A stretch of DNA of 64,000 nucleotides from Mesorhizobium sp. Root554 (GCF_001427025.1 NZ_LMGA01000001.1:2436722-2500721), one strand, 5' to 3'; counted from the stretch's first letter, positions 1 through 8,944 are shown. Numbers and translations: made by a program. Notes: generated by a model from the sequence alone, not told the origin.

Positions 1-316
1 GCCTTGCGACGAAACAGTCGTCGCCCGTCACCTTGTCGCATTCGCCGAATTCGGGCGTCTCTTCGATCAGCTTCTGGACAATATGCAGCTTTCCCGGCAG
101 CGGGCGGATGCGAACGATTGCCTCGAGAGTATAGCCGAGCGCCTGCGGATCGACGTCTATCGTAAACGCGCGCACCACGCCGCGTTCCTCCAGCCGGCGC
201 AGCCGCTCCGATACGCTTGGCGACGACAGGCCGACGCGTTGCGCCAGTTCCTTGAGCGAGGTTCGTGAATCCAAGATCAGGATTTCAACGAGGCGACGGT
301 CGAGATCGTCAAGCAT
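1..316 (-). CDS. Lrp/AsnC family transcriptional regulator (3' part cut by window edge)
   Basis: Feast/famine-type DNA-binding regulator; only the first ~105 residues are in the window because the gene runs off the left edge. The protein starts MLDDLDRRLVEILILDSR and has an AsnC winged helix-turn-helix over residues ~4-50, with the recognition region VGLSSPSVSERLRRLE. The start of the RAM ligand-binding domain follows (LEAIVRIRPLPGKLH). It is transcribed divergently from the EamA transporter at 446 across a 129-bp AT-rich gap. This is the usual layout for an Lrp-type activator of an amino-acid exporter, so regulation of the neighbour is likely but inferred. Effector unknown. Confidence 0.9.
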   Translation of the reverse strand, partial: MLDDLDRRLVEILILDSRTSLKELAQRVGLSSPSVSERLRRLEERGVVRAFTIDVDPQALGYTLEAIVRIRPLPGKLHIVQKLIEETPEFGECDKVTGDDCFVAR

Positions 317-379
317 CTTTCATCCTTATGAAAAAATCTACGTTAGCCTTACTTTATTAAATGAAAAAGGGGTTCTGGC

Positions 380-398
380 TTTTATAAAGCATATAAAA
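380..398. promoter_or_regulatory. AT-rich inverted repeat in the Lrp/EamA divergent promoter
   Basis: Perfect 7-bp arms TTTTATA (380-386) and TATAAAA (392-398) separated by AAGCA. The site lies in an unusually AT-rich stretch between the Lrp-family regulator and the transporter it diverges from, 47 nt before the transporter start. Lrp-type proteins favour AT-rich imperfect palindromes, so this is a candidate operator. Binding is inferred from position only. Confidence 0.4.
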
Positions 399-445
399 CT
401 CCTTCAGTGCATGGGAAAATCAGCCTGTTCTTCAGGGGAAGCGTC

Positions 446-1345
446 ATGAACAGCACAGCGCGCGGCACAATCGAGATGACGGCTGCGATGGGCATTCTCG
501 GCACCATCGGATGGTTCGTGGTCATGTCCGGCCAGCCAGCCATGGACGTGGTGTTCTGGCGTTGCGCATTCGGCGCGCTGACGCTGCTCGTCATCTGCGC
601 CGCGCTCGGTCTTTTTCGCGGCACGTTGTCCGTACGCACATTGGCGATAGCGGCGCTCGGCGGCGTCGCCATCGTCGTGAACTGGCTGCTGCTGTTCAGC
701 GCCTTCCCGCGCGCCTCGATCTCGATCGCCACGGCGGTCTACAACACCCAGCCCTTCATGCTGGTCGCATTCGGCGCGATCTTCTTCTCCGAACGGCTGA
801 CGCTGGCCAAGCTGACCTGGCTTGCCGTCTCCTTTGTCGGCATGCTGCTGATCGTGCGCACGGCGCCCGATGTCAGCTTCGTCGGCACCGATTACTTCAT
901 CGGCATCGCCATGGCGCTGGCCGCCGCCTTCTTCTGGGCCGTGGCGGCCGTCGTCACCAAGACGCTCAAGGGCACGCCGCCGCATCTGATCGCGCTGATC
1001 CAGGTCTGCGTCGGCGTCGTCATGCTGGCGCCCTTCGCCAATTTCTCCGCCCTTCCGACGGATGCATGGAGCTGGACCATGCTGGTGACGCTGGGCGTCG
1101 TCCACACCGGGCTGATGTACATATTGATGTACGGCGCCATCCAGAAGCTGCCGACCTCTCTGCAAGGGTCGCTTTCTTTCATCTATCCTGTGGTGGCCAT
1201 CCTGGTCGACGTGCTGGCCTTCGGCCACCGGCTTCATCCGGCGCAGGTTGTCGGCGCGGCGGCCATATTGATCGCGGCGGCCGGAATGAACCTGGGCTGG
1301 TCGCCGTGGAAAACGCAAGCGCCAGCGGCCCGGACGGCGAAGTAA
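446..1345 (+). CDS. EamA/DMT-family transporter
   Basis: Ten-helix inner-membrane permease of the drug/metabolite transporter superfamily, 299 residues, with two tandem EamA domains (about residues 10-135 and 150-285). Hydrophobic segments such as TLLVICAALGLF and VVMLAPFANF alternate through the whole length, and the second half repeats the fold of the first. The start at 446 (MNSTARGTIEM) is preferred over an in-frame ATG at 407 because AGGGGA at 434-439 sits at ribosome-binding distance. Divergent from an Lrp-family regulator, so export of an amino acid or related metabolite is plausible. The substrate cannot be read from the sequence. Confidence 0.85.
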   Translation: MNSTARGTIEMTAAMGILGTIGWFVVMSGQPAMDVVFWRCAFGALTLLVICAALGLFRGTLSVRTLAIAALGGVAIVVNWLLLFSAFPRASISIATAVYNTQPFMLVAFGAIFFSERLTLAKLTWLAVSFVGMLLIVRTAPDVSFVGTDYFIGIAMALAAAFFWAVAAVVTKTLKGTPPHLIALIQVCVGVVMLAPFANFSALPTDAWSWTMLVTLGVVHTGLMYILMYGAIQKLPTSLQGSLSFIYPVVAILVDVLAFGHRLHPAQVVGAAAILIAAAGMNLGWSPWKTQAPAARTAK

Positions 1346-1423
1346 CCGTCACCTCCACATTGATGTCGGCGCCCGCACGCTTTATTCGGAAGCCGCGCGC
1401 CAATGCGTCAATCCGGAGGCAAG

Positions 1424-1882
1424 ATGACCGACATTCTTTTCCGACGTGCGACAGAAGCGGATGTCCCGGCAATCGTCGCCATGCTGGCCGACGATGCGCT
1501 GGGCAAAGCGCGCGAGGACTTGTCCGAGCCGCTTGCCGAAAGTTATCGCACGGCTTTCGCCACCATCGATAGCGACCCGCATCAGTTGCTCGCGGTCATG
1601 GAAGAAGGTGGCCGCATCGTCGGCACCTTGCAGATCAGTTTTCTTGCCGGCTTGTCCCGCAAGGGCGCCACGCGCGGCCAGATCGAGGCCGTGCGCGTGG
1701 CTGCCGACCGGCGCGGCGCGCGGCTCGGCGAGAAACTGATCGAATGGGCCGTGGACCAGTGCCGCGAGCGTGGCTGCCAGGTCGTTCAGCTGACCACTGA
1801 CAAGAGCCGCATCGACGCGCATCGCTTCTATGACCGATTGGGCTTCACAGCCAGCCACATCGGCTACAAGCTCAATCTTTGA
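1424..1882 (+). CDS. GNAT family N-acetyltransferase
   Basis: Acetyl-CoA-dependent N-acetyltransferase, 152 residues, a complete single GNAT domain. Recognisable parts are the N-terminal strand MTDILFRRATEADVPAI, the acetyl-CoA binding strand-loop (IEAVRVAADRRGARLGEKL, matching the R/Q-x-x-G-x-G/A pattern) and the C-terminal RIDAHRFYDRLGFTASH typical of the family. The start at 1424 follows a GGAGG box at 1415-1419; an upstream in-frame ATG at 1403 lacks one. It stands alone between the EamA transporter and the ThiE-like gene. Acceptor substrate unknown. Confidence 0.88.
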   Translation: MTDILFRRATEADVPAIVAMLADDALGKAREDLSEPLAESYRTAFATIDSDPHQLLAVMEEGGRIVGTLQISFLAGLSRKGATRGQIEAVRVAADRRGARLGEKLIEWAVDQCRERGCQVVQLTTDKSRIDAHRFYDRLGFTASHIGYKLNL

Positions 1883-2002
1883 GCCCACGGTCGCGAGCGT
1901 GCCGACCGGCGAACCATGATCCGCCGCCTGTTCATCGCCGTCCCTTTCGTCTATGCCGCAATCCAACCATCTTCGCCTCGCATAGGCGGAACCCGGGATT
2001 GA

Positions 2003-2656
2003 ATGCCGATGAATGACGCAACACCTCTGAACCGCTGCCGTATCGTCCTGATCGCGCCCCCCGGCGCGGCAGCCGAACAGGTTGTTGCCGCGCTCGGCGG
2101 CGGCGATGTCGCATCGCTTATCTTGCCGCAATACGAGGCCGACGAGGCTTCCTTCCAGGCGTTCGCCGAAACGGTGACCCCGGCCGCGCAGGCGGCGGGC
2201 GTGGCGGTGATCATCGCCGGCGACACGCGCATCGCCGGGCGCATCCACGCCGACGGCATCCATGTCGAGACAAGCAAGGCTGAGCTGGCCGAGACGATCG
2301 AAAAATTCCAGGACAAGATGATGGTTGGCGCCGGCGGCGCCAAAACCCGCGACGACGCACTGGAGCTGGGTGAAGAGCGGCCGGACTACATCTTCTTCGG
2401 CCGCTTCGGCTACGACAACAAGCCCGAGCCGCACAGCCGCAATCTGTCGCTCGGCCGGTGGTGGGCCGAGGTGATCGAAATCCCTTGCATCGTGTTGGCC
2501 GGCTCCGACCTCTCCTCCGTCGAGGCGGTCGCGGCGACCGGCGCCGAGTTCGTGGCGCTCTCCTCGGCGGTTTTCGCCGAGGGTGTAAACCCGGCTGAAG
2601 CAATTGCCCACGCCAATGCGCTGCTGGAAGAGCACGCGCCGCGCTTCGAGAACTGA
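2003..2656 (+). CDS. thiamine phosphate synthase (ThiE)-like TIM-barrel protein
   Basis: 217 residues resembling a thiamine-phosphate synthase barrel: the strand VAVIIAGDTRIAGRIHADGIHV corresponds to the ThiE substrate loop, DYIFFGRFG to the ThiE G-P strand, and FVALSSAVF to the phosphate-binding end. The N-terminal QxRxK pyrimidine-binding motif is not evident, so catalytic ThiE activity is doubtful. It may be a divergent paralogue. It is followed after 3 nt by the Sel1-repeat gene, suggesting co-transcription. A second ATG two codons later is an equally possible start. Confidence 0.7.
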   Translation: MPMNDATPLNRCRIVLIAPPGAAAEQVVAALGGGDVASLILPQYEADEASFQAFAETVTPAAQAAGVAVIIAGDTRIAGRIHADGIHVETSKAELAETIEKFQDKMMVGAGGAKTRDDALELGEERPDYIFFGRFGYDNKPEPHSRNLSLGRWWAEVIEIPCIVLAGSDLSSVEAVAATGAEFVALSSAVFAEGVNPAEAIAHANALLEEHAPRFEN

Positions 2657-2659
2657 CCC

Positions 2660-3745
2660 GTGCCGGCACCACGCATCCTGCCGCTCGCGGCCATGATCGC
2701 CATGGCATGGTCGGCGCAGGCATTCGGTCAGGAAAAACCGGCGACGGCAAAGCCCGAGGCGGTGAAGGCAGCGCCGGCCCAGCCTCAAGCGTCCAAACCT
2801 GCGGCAGAAACCAAGACGGACAAGCCGATCGAAAAAACGCTGCCGCAGCCGGCGACTACCGTCGAACCGCCACCGCTGCCTTCCGCCGACGTCATCAATC
2901 CCGAGCGCTTCGGCGCCAAGCCTGCGGATGCCGCCTATGGCGCCTTCCAGCGCGGCCTCTACAGGACGGCGTACAATCTCGCTTTGCCGCGCGCCCAGAA
3001 CGGCGATCCCGCAGCGGCGACGTTGCTGGCCGAAATCACCTCGCGCGGCCTCGGCGTGCCGCTCAACTTCCCCGAAGCGGCCAAGTGGTACGCGCAGGCG
3101 GCCGAGCGCGGCGTGCCGGAAGCGCAGTTCCAGTATGCGCTGATGCTGATCGAAGGCCGCTATGTGAAGAAGGACGAGAAAGGCGCCTTTGCGCTGATGC
3201 AGGCCGCCGCCGAAGCGGGCAACCGGCTTGCCCAGTTCAACTTCGCGCAGCTCCTCGTCCAGCAGGACGCCGGCGATGACGGGCTGGCGAAGGCCGTCCC
3301 ATATTACGAGCGCGCTGCCGCCACCGGTCTTGCCGACGCGCAATATGCCATGGCGCAGATCTACGCCAACGGGGTCGGCGGCAAGAAGCAGGATGATGCC
3401 CGGGCACGCCGCTTGCTGGAACAGGCCGCACGGCAGAACTACGACACGGCTCAGCTCGACCTCGCCCAGTGGATGGTGGACGGACGCGGCGGCAAACGTG
3501 ACCTGGCGGGCGGCTTCGGCTGGATGAAGCGGGCCGCCGACGGCGGCAATGTCGCCGCCCGCAATCGCCTGGCGAAATTCTACATGGCCGGCATCGGCGT
3601 CGAGCCTGACGCCAATCTGGCCGCCGCCTGGTACATCGTCGCCCGCAGGGCGGGGTTGATTGACCAGGACATGGAGGATTTCCTCCGCGGCCTGACCACG
3701 GAAGAAATCAAGAAGGCGCTGCAGCAGGCGAACCGCCTGCCCTGA
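2660..3745 (+). CDS. exported Sel1-repeat (TPR-like) protein
   Basis: 361 residues starting at GTG 2660, three bases after the ThiE-like stop. A signal peptide (residues 1-24, ending AQAFGQ) is followed by a Pro/Ala/Lys-rich linker (~25-80). At least five Sel1 repeats fill residues ~95-330 (for example [20 protein letters not shown] and [20 protein letters not shown]). Sel1 solenoids hold protein complexes together, often in the envelope. Tight spacing with the upstream gene implies one transcript, but the link to a ThiE-like protein is unexplained. Specific role unknown. Confidence 0.8.
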   Translation: MPAPRILPLAAMIAMAWSAQAFGQEKPATAKPEAVKAAPAQPQASKPAAETKTDKPIEKTLPQPATTVEPPPLPSADVINPERFGAKPADAAYGAFQRGLYRTAYNLALPRAQNGDPAAATLLAEITSRGLGVPLNFPEAAKWYAQAAERGVPEAQFQYALMLIEGRYVKKDEKGAFALMQAAAEAGNRLAQFNFAQLLVQQDAGDDGLAKAVPYYERAAATGLADAQYAMAQIYANGVGGKKQDDARARRLLEQAARQNYDTAQLDLAQWMVDGRGGKRDLAGGFGWMKRAADGGNVAARNRLAKFYMAGIGVEPDANLAAAWYIVARRAGLIDQDMEDFLRGLTTEEIKKALQQANRLP

Positions 3746-3815
3746 AGCAGGCCACCTGCCCTTCACGCCGCCATCGCCCGCCGCCTTCTTGCCTCCCGAA
3801 GCGATTTGTGGTCTT

Positions 3816-3839
3816 GGGGGCCGAAGCCCCCTTGGGGGC
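3816..3839 (+). promoter_or_regulatory. overlapping GC hairpins in the efp leader
   Basis: GGGGGC (3816-3821), GCCCCC (3826-3831) and GGGGGC (3834-3839) lie in a row. The middle arm can pair with the left arm (CGAA loop) or, using GCCCC/GGGGC, with the right arm (CTTG loop). The two hairpins exclude each other. They sit 26 nt before the efp start. No T-tract follows, so this is not a classical terminator; a leader switch or mRNA-stability element is conjecture. Confidence 0.35.
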
Positions 3840-3864
3840 ACCAGCATCCGGACCCAGCGCAATC

Positions 3865-4431
3865 ATGGCCAAGATCAACGGCAACGAAATCCGGCCCGGC
3901 AATGTCATCGAACATGATGGCGGCCTGTGGGTCGCGGTGAAGACCAATTCGGTCAAGCCGGGCAAGGGCGGCGCCTACAATCAGGTCGAGTTGAAGAACC
4001 TCATCAACGGCACCAAGCTCAACGAGCGTTTCCGCTCGGCCGAGACGGTCGAGCGCGTCCATCTCGACATGAAGGATTTCTCCTTCCTCTACGAACAGGG
4101 CGACTCCCTCGTCTTCATGGACACCGAGAGCTACGAGCAGCTCGAATTGCAGAAGGATTTCGTCGGCGACCGCGCCGCCTTCCTGCAGGACGGCATGATG
4201 GTGACGGTACAGCTCTACGAAGAAACGCCGATCGGCATATCGCTGCCGGATCAGGTCACGCTGACCATCACCGAGGCTGACCCTGTGGTAAAGGGCCAGA
4301 CGGCCGCTTCGTCCTACAAGCCGGCCATCCTCGAAAACGGCATCCGCGTGCTGGTGCCGCCCTTCATCGAGGCTGGCGAACGCATCCTCGTCGACACCAA
4401 CGAAATCATTTATCTGCGCCGCGCCGATTGA
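3865..4431 (+). CDS. efp: translation elongation factor P
   Basis: EF-P, 188 residues, the normal length. It binds ribosomes stalled at polyproline and promotes peptide-bond formation. The N-terminal KOW-like domain carries the loop [17 protein letters not shown], with the lysine that is post-translationally modified in many bacteria. The two OB domains end in the family motif [19 protein letters not shown]. The ATG at 3865 ([13 protein letters not shown]) is chosen because homologues begin MxKINGNEI; 19 extra in-frame codons upstream are GC-hairpin sequence. The inositol monophosphatase follows 27 nt downstream. Confidence 0.97.
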   Translation: MAKINGNEIRPGNVIEHDGGLWVAVKTNSVKPGKGGAYNQVELKNLINGTKLNERFRSAETVERVHLDMKDFSFLYEQGDSLVFMDTESYEQLELQKDFVGDRAAFLQDGMMVTVQLYEETPIGISLPDQVTLTITEADPVVKGQTAASSYKPAILENGIRVLVPPFIEAGERILVDTNEIIYLRRAD

Positions 4432-4458
4432 GCGGCGTAAAACCGGAAGATTGATCCC

Positions 4459-5256
4459 ATGGCCCGCTCAGCTCTCCTCAACGTCATGGTTCAGGCCGCG
4501 ATGAAAGCCGGCCGCTCGCTGTCGCGCGATTTCGGCGAGGTGCAGAACTTGCAGGTCTCGCTCAAGGGACCCGGCGACTATGTCAGCCAGGCCGACCGCA
4601 AGGCCGAGGAAATCATCTTCACCGAACTGTCCAAGGCGCGTCCCGGCTATGCCTTCCTGATGGAGGAACGCGGCACGGTCGACGGCGACGACGACCAGCA
4701 CCGCTGGATCGTCGACCCGCTCGACGGCACCACCAATTTCCTGCACGGCATTCCGCTTTTCGCGGTTTCCATCGCCCTCGAGCGCCAGGGCCAGATCGTC
4801 GCCGGCGTCATCTACAATCCGGCCATGGACGAGCTTTACACCGCCGAGCGCGGCGGCGGCGCCTTCATGAACGATCGGCGGCTGCGCGTCGCCGCCCGCT
4901 CCAAGCTGACCGATTCGGTCATCGGCTGCGGCGTTCCGCATCTCGGCCGTGGCCATCACGGCAATTTCCTCGTCGAGCTGCGCAACGTCATGGCCGAAGT
5001 CTCCGGCGTCCGCCGCATGGGCGCGGCGTCGCTCGACCTCGCCTATGTGGCCGCGGGCCGCCTCGACGGCTTTTGGGAAAACAATCTCTCGGCCTGGGAC
5101 ATCGCAGCCGGCCTGCTGCTGATCCGCGAAGCCGGCGGCTTCGTCTCCGATCTTTCCGGCGGCCAGAACATGCTGGACGACGGCTCCGTCGCCGCCGGCA
5201 ATGAAGTCATCCACCGGGCGCTGCTGAAGACGATCGCCAAGCCGCTCAAGGGATAG
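4459..5256 (+). CDS. suhB: inositol-1-monophosphatase family protein (SuhB type)
   Basis: Mg2+/Li+-sensitive sugar-phosphate phosphatase, 265 residues, full length. Metal-site motifs are present in order: EERG (residues ~72-75), the DPLDGTTNFLHG signature (~88-99) and the C-terminal WDIAAG (~213-218). It hydrolyses inositol phosphate or related sugar phosphates; in E. coli SuhB also assists rRNA antitermination. The gene follows efp closely on the same strand, an arrangement compatible with a shared transcript. Confidence 0.93.
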   Translation: MARSALLNVMVQAAMKAGRSLSRDFGEVQNLQVSLKGPGDYVSQADRKAEEIIFTELSKARPGYAFLMEERGTVDGDDDQHRWIVDPLDGTTNFLHGIPLFAVSIALERQGQIVAGVIYNPAMDELYTAERGGGAFMNDRRLRVAARSKLTDSVIGCGVPHLGRGHHGNFLVELRNVMAEVSGVRRMGAASLDLAYVAAGRLDGFWENNLSAWDIAAGLLLIREAGGFVSDLSGGQNMLDDGSVAAGNEVIHRALLKTIAKPLKG

Positions 5257-5354
5257 GTTGCCGTAAGCATCGCGTCATACCGTCGCAAATCCGAAACAAG
5301 GCTCTGGCATGTAGCCTGCATGTCCCCCAGATTATGGGCAGACAGGCCGCTTCG

Positions 5355-6047
5355 ATGACCCGGACCGAAACACCGACCGAACTCCATATTCCCTTCAGGG
5401 GACGCTGGCACTATTCGCGCGCCGAGCTGATCGCCGATGGCATCGTCCATGCGGTCGGCATCGTGCTGGCCATCGCAGCCGGCTCGGCGCTGCTCGCGCT
5501 TGCCGCTTTCCACACCGGGCCGGGCGAATACATCGCAGCCGTATTCTACGTCGTCTCGCTGCTCACCGTGCTGTCGGTGTCGCTGGCCTACAATCTATGG
5601 CCCGTGCAGTCACCGGCGAAGTGGATCCTGCGCCGCTTCGACCATTCCGCCATTTATCTGCTGATCGCAGCGACCTACACGCCGTTCCTGGCGCAGCTGG
5701 ACAATTCGCCCCTCGCCCGCTGGATGATCGGCGCGGTCTGGATCGCAGCCGCCTTCGGCATGGCGATCAAGATTTTCCTGCCCGGCCGCTTCGATCGGCT
5801 CGCCGTCGTTTTCTACCTCGCCATCGGCTGGAGCGGCGTCGTGCTCGCCGAGCCGCTGATCGCCACGCTGCCCAACACCTCGCTGGCGCTGATCGTTGCC
5901 GGCGGCATCGTCTATTCTTCCGGCGTGATCTTCTACGCCTGGAAAGGCCTGCGCTTCCACACCGCGCTGTGGCACGGCTTCGTCGTCGGTGCCGCCGGCC
6001 TGCATCTGGCGGCGCTCGCAGACTGTCTGGTGGTCAGCCGTCTTTAG
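5355..6047 (+). CDS. hemolysin III / PAQR family membrane protein
   Basis: 230-residue integral membrane protein of the hemolysin III (YqfA/TrhA) group, related to eukaryotic progestin/adiponectin receptors. Seven hydrophobic helices are visible. Family histidine and acidic sites occur in ADGIVHAVGI, RRFDHSAIYLLIAATYTPF and ALWHGFVVGAAGLH. Such proteins are thought to be Zn-dependent membrane hydrolases or regulators of membrane energetics; actual haemolysis is not implied. The ATG at 5355 (MTRTETPTELH) is preferred to one 7 codons upstream because it matches the usual short cytosolic N-terminus. Confidence 0.88.
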   Translation: MTRTETPTELHIPFRGRWHYSRAELIADGIVHAVGIVLAIAAGSALLALAAFHTGPGEYIAAVFYVVSLLTVLSVSLAYNLWPVQSPAKWILRRFDHSAIYLLIAATYTPFLAQLDNSPLARWMIGAVWIAAAFGMAIKIFLPGRFDRLAVVFYLAIGWSGVVLAEPLIATLPNTSLALIVAGGIVYSSGVIFYAWKGLRFHTALWHGFVVGAAGLHLAALADCLVVSRL

Positions 6048-6179
6048 ACCTCTCTCTGGCTAGCAATGGGAACTAACGGCCGGCTGGCGGCGCCAAGCGC
6101 CTTCCAATTTGGTCACATTTCCGCTTACAGTCGCAGACAAGCGTGATCGATCATAGCTGGCAGCGCAGACGGGACACCG

Positions 6180-7202
6180 ATGACTTTTCTCAAATCGTTC
6201 GCACTGGGCAAGCGTTCCGATGTGCTGAATTACGATCCCCACAAACTGTCCAGCCCGCAGGTCTTCCTGCTCACCATGGTCGTGTTCCTGGCGATTGTCG
6301 CCTTCATCGCCGCCATTCTGACCCGGCAGATTTCGGGTGCCTTCGTCACCAATCCGGGGCTGAACGGCCTGATCGTCGGCGTGCTTCTGGTTGGCATCCT
6401 GCTGGCCTTCGTCCAGGTGGGCAGGCTTTTCCGCGAGGTCCATTGGGTCAACTCTTTCCGTGCCGGCTCCGAGGTAACCGAACCCGTGCTGCTCGCGCCG
6501 ATGAAGGCGATGCTCGGCCGGTCCTCCTCCATGGCCTTCTCCACCAGTTCGATGCGCACGATGCTGGATTCCATCGCCACTCGTCTCGACGAAAGCCGCG
6601 ACACCTCGCGCTATTTGGTCGGCCTGCTCGTCTTTCTCGGCCTGCTCGGCACTTTCTGGGGACTGCTGACGACCATTGGTTCCATCGGTGAGACCATCCA
6701 GGCGCTCGACCCCGGCAGCGGCGACGCAGCCGCCGTGCTCGATGCCCTGAAGCAGGGCCTCGCCGCACCGCTTGCAGGCATGGGAACGGCCTTCTCGTCC
6801 TCGCTCTTTGGCCTCTCCGGATCGCTTGTGCTCGGCTTCCTCGACCTGCAGGCCGGGCGCGCGCAGACGCGCTTCTATACCGAGCTTGAAAACTGGCTGT
6901 CTTCCGTCACAGACTTGTCTTCCGACATCGTCGTCACCGACCCGGCCAAAGCCGATTCCGTTGATGAAATCCGCGTCCTTTCGGAGCGCTTGCGCAGCAT
7001 CCAGGAAAATGGCGGCTCCAATCCGCGTGTCGCCACCGCCATGGCGAGCCTCGCCGACGGCATCTCCGGTCTGGTCAAGAACATGCGCTCCGAACAGCAG
7101 ATCATGCGCGACTGGGTGGAGGCGCAGTCCGACGAGCAGAAGGCCATGCGCAACACGCTGGAAAAAATCGCCGACGCGCTGAAGAAGCCGGGAGTGCACT
7201 GA
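6180..7202 (+). CDS. MotA/TolQ/ExbB-like proton-channel protein, non-flagellar
   Basis: 340 residues. Two N-terminal helices (LLTMVVFLAIVAFIAAIL and GLIVGVLLVGILLAFVQV, ~30-85) precede a large cytoplasmic segment. A second pair of helices (LVGLLVFLGLLGTFWGLLTT and the ALKQGLAAPLAGMGTAFSSSLFG region, ~148-220) carries the MotA/TolQ/ExbB signature. The C-terminus is helical and charged. Such proteins form the proton-conducting ring of rotary or force-generating complexes. The partner is the OmpA-like gene that starts 1 nt after this stop, and no flagellar genes are near. The pair is probably an envelope-energising motor of unknown task. Confidence 0.82.
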   Translation: MTFLKSFALGKRSDVLNYDPHKLSSPQVFLLTMVVFLAIVAFIAAILTRQISGAFVTNPGLNGLIVGVLLVGILLAFVQVGRLFREVHWVNSFRAGSEVTEPVLLAPMKAMLGRSSSMAFSTSSMRTMLDSIATRLDESRDTSRYLVGLLVFLGLLGTFWGLLTTIGSIGETIQALDPGSGDAAAVLDALKQGLAAPLAGMGTAFSSSLFGLSGSLVLGFLDLQAGRAQTRFYTELENWLSSVTDLSSDIVVTDPAKADSVDEIRVLSERLRSIQENGGSNPRVATAMASLADGISGLVKNMRSEQQIMRDWVEAQSDEQKAMRNTLEKIADALKKPGVH

Positions 7203-7203
7203 C

Positions 7204-8235
7204 TTGGCCCTAGCCCGGGCGCGCCGCGCCGACCGCAGGATCGACTACTGGCCGGGCTTCGTCGACGCGCTGTCGACCCTGCTTCTGGCAATCATGTTCA
7301 TGCTTTCGGTCTTCGTGCTGGCGCAGTTCCTGCTCAGCCGCGAGATTTCCGGCAAGGACGAGGTGCTGTCGCGGCTGAATTCCCAGATAAACGAGCTGAC
7401 ACAGCTCCTCGCGCTGGAAAAATCCAACAGCCAGGACGCCCAGGATTCGCTCGCCAATCTGCAGGCCTCCCTGTCGGCGACAGAAGCCGAGAAAAGCCGG
7501 CTGGAACAGTTGTTGTCGCAAGGCGCCGGCGCGGGCGATGCCGCCAATGCGCGTGCTACCGAGCTTTCCGGCGAACTCGACACGCAGCGTCAGGTCAGCC
7601 AGCGCGCATTGAGCCAGGTCGAACTCCTCAACCAGCAGATCGCCGCGCTGCGCAAGCAGATCGCCGCGCTCGAGGATGCGCTGGATGTCTCCGAAACGCG
7701 CGACCGCGAATCCAACACCAAGATCGCCGATCTCGGCCGCCGCCTGAATGTCGCGCTGGCGCAGCGCGTGCAGGAACTCAACCGCTACCGCTCGGATTTC
7801 TTTGGCCGCCTGCGCGAAATCCTCGCCGATCGCGAAAATATTCGCATCGTCGGCGATCGTTTCGTCTTCCAGTCGGAAGTGCTGTTCCCGGTCGGCTCCG
7901 AGGAGATCAACGACGCCGGCCAGGTCGAGATGAAGAAGCTCGCCGACGCCATCATCGAGCTGCAGAAGGAAATCCCGCCCGAGATCAATTGGGTGCTGCG
8001 CGTCGACGGCCATACCGACGACCGGCCGCTTTCGGGCAGCGGACGCTATCGCGACAATTGGGAGCTTTCGACCGCGCGTTCGACCTCGGTGGTGAAGTTC
8101 CTGATCGCCAACGGGGTGCCGGCGAACCGTCTGGTGGCAGCCGGCTTCGGCGAATTCCAGCCGCTCGACACCGCCGGCACCGACGAGGCCCGCACCAAGA
8201 ACCGTCGCATCGAGCTCAAGCTGACGGAACGCTGA
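7204..8235 (+). CDS. MotB-like peptidoglycan-binding protein with long coiled coil and OmpA domain
   Basis: 343 residues, apparently starting at TTG 7204, directly after the MotA-like stop. There is one N-terminal membrane helix (STLLLAIMFMLSVFVLAQFL, ~25-45), preceded by an Asp in YWPGFVDALS that resembles the proton-carrying Asp of MotB. A ~140-residue Gln/Leu/Glu-rich coiled coil (~50-190) follows. The C-terminal OmpA/MotB domain (~215-340) has the peptidoglycan-binding motif VDGHTDDRP and the end RTKNRRIELKL. It would anchor the upstream channel to the cell wall. The coiled coil is much longer than in flagellar MotB. Confidence 0.85.
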   Translation: MALARARRADRRIDYWPGFVDALSTLLLAIMFMLSVFVLAQFLLSREISGKDEVLSRLNSQINELTQLLALEKSNSQDAQDSLANLQASLSATEAEKSRLEQLLSQGAGAGDAANARATELSGELDTQRQVSQRALSQVELLNQQIAALRKQIAALEDALDVSETRDRESNTKIADLGRRLNVALAQRVQELNRYRSDFFGRLREILADRENIRIVGDRFVFQSEVLFPVGSEEINDAGQVEMKKLADAIIELQKEIPPEINWVLRVDGHTDDRPLSGSGRYRDNWELSTARSTSVVKFLIANGVPANRLVAAGFGEFQPLDTAGTDEARTKNRRIELKLTER

Positions 8236-8550
8236 CCTGTTCCGCCGCGTCGTCATCTGGCACAGGACGCCGGATGGCTTCTCAGACGCTGTCGGCTTCA
8301 ACTTTCCTTGAGCTCCGCGTGAACTAAGCCGTTGATTCAGCACGCCCTAGAGCGCTCACGACGAACCGGCAAGAGCGCCAAGAATTATCTTTTTTTAATT
8401 ACCCTTCGCGCGACGGCGCTCCTACTGTTTGCATGCGGGCCGAGAACCGCCGGCGGTACATGCCTCCGCGACTCGACGGAACCGGACGGTCCGCAATATC
8501 GGACTGTCGGCACAGCGATGCCGGCAGTCCCTAGATCAGGAGACGCAATC
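8236..8550. other. 315-bp gap without a recognised gene
   Basis: It holds an A/T run (TCTTTTTTTAATTA near 8389-8401), several short GC hairpins (for example TGTCGGCA/TGCCGGCA around 8506-8528) and the ribosome-binding site of the next gene (AGGAGA, 8538-8543). An open frame through it from 8332 lacks protein-like character; the real gene begins at 8551. Likely the promoter of that small secreted protein. Confidence 0.5.
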
Positions 8551-8919
8551 ATGCGCTCTTTCACTCCCAGGATGTTTGCAATTTCGATCCTTGTCGCCGC
8601 CGTGCCCCTGACCGGAGCCTATGCCTCGTCCTACAATGTCGGCGAAACGCCGGCTGTGCAGTTGCAGGGACCACGGCTCCAGGCCGTTCTCGGCCAGCTT
8701 CAGAGTGCCGTCGACGGGGTCAAGGCGGAACGCAGCGACAGGACGCTATCGGCAGCGCAAGCCGGAATGATGGAAAAACAGGCGGCAGGCATTCGCATGA
8801 CGGCCGAGCGTGACGCCGCGCAAAATCACGGCCGGGTTCCGACCGCGCAGTATCACGACATCCTGCGCAAGATCGGCAACATCGCGCCGACCGTCGAAAA
8901 TCTCGACGAACACGGCTGA
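8551..8919 (+). CDS. small exported hypothetical protein
   Basis: 122 residues. A clear signal peptide (MRSFTPRMFAISILVAAVPL, cleavage near TGAYAS) is followed by a hydrophilic, mostly helical domain (for example RLQAVLGQLQSAVDGVKAER and AQAGMMEKQAAGIRMTAER). The start at 8551 is fixed by AGGAGA eight bases upstream and by the signal peptide. No known family recognised. It is probably periplasmic. Monocistronic, with a hairpin and T-run just downstream. Confidence 0.65.
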   Translation: MRSFTPRMFAISILVAAVPLTGAYASSYNVGETPAVQLQGPRLQAVLGQLQSAVDGVKAERSDRTLSAAQAGMMEKQAAGIRMTAERDAAQNHGRVPTAQYHDILRKIGNIAPTVENLDEHG

Positions 8920-8944
8920 CCGCTTCCGGCAGGAAGGGACGTCG

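Noticed and set aside
1382..3862. 826-codon minus-strand open frame
   Set aside because: It is antisense to three well-supported genes (acetyltransferase, ThiE-like, Sel1 protein) and has no recognisable motif.
6180..8235. Possible Zorya anti-phage system (ZorA/ZorB are MotA/MotB-like)
   Set aside because: The MotA-like protein lacks the very long C-terminal tail of ZorA, and no ZorC/D/E-type genes follow; the next gene is a small secreted protein.
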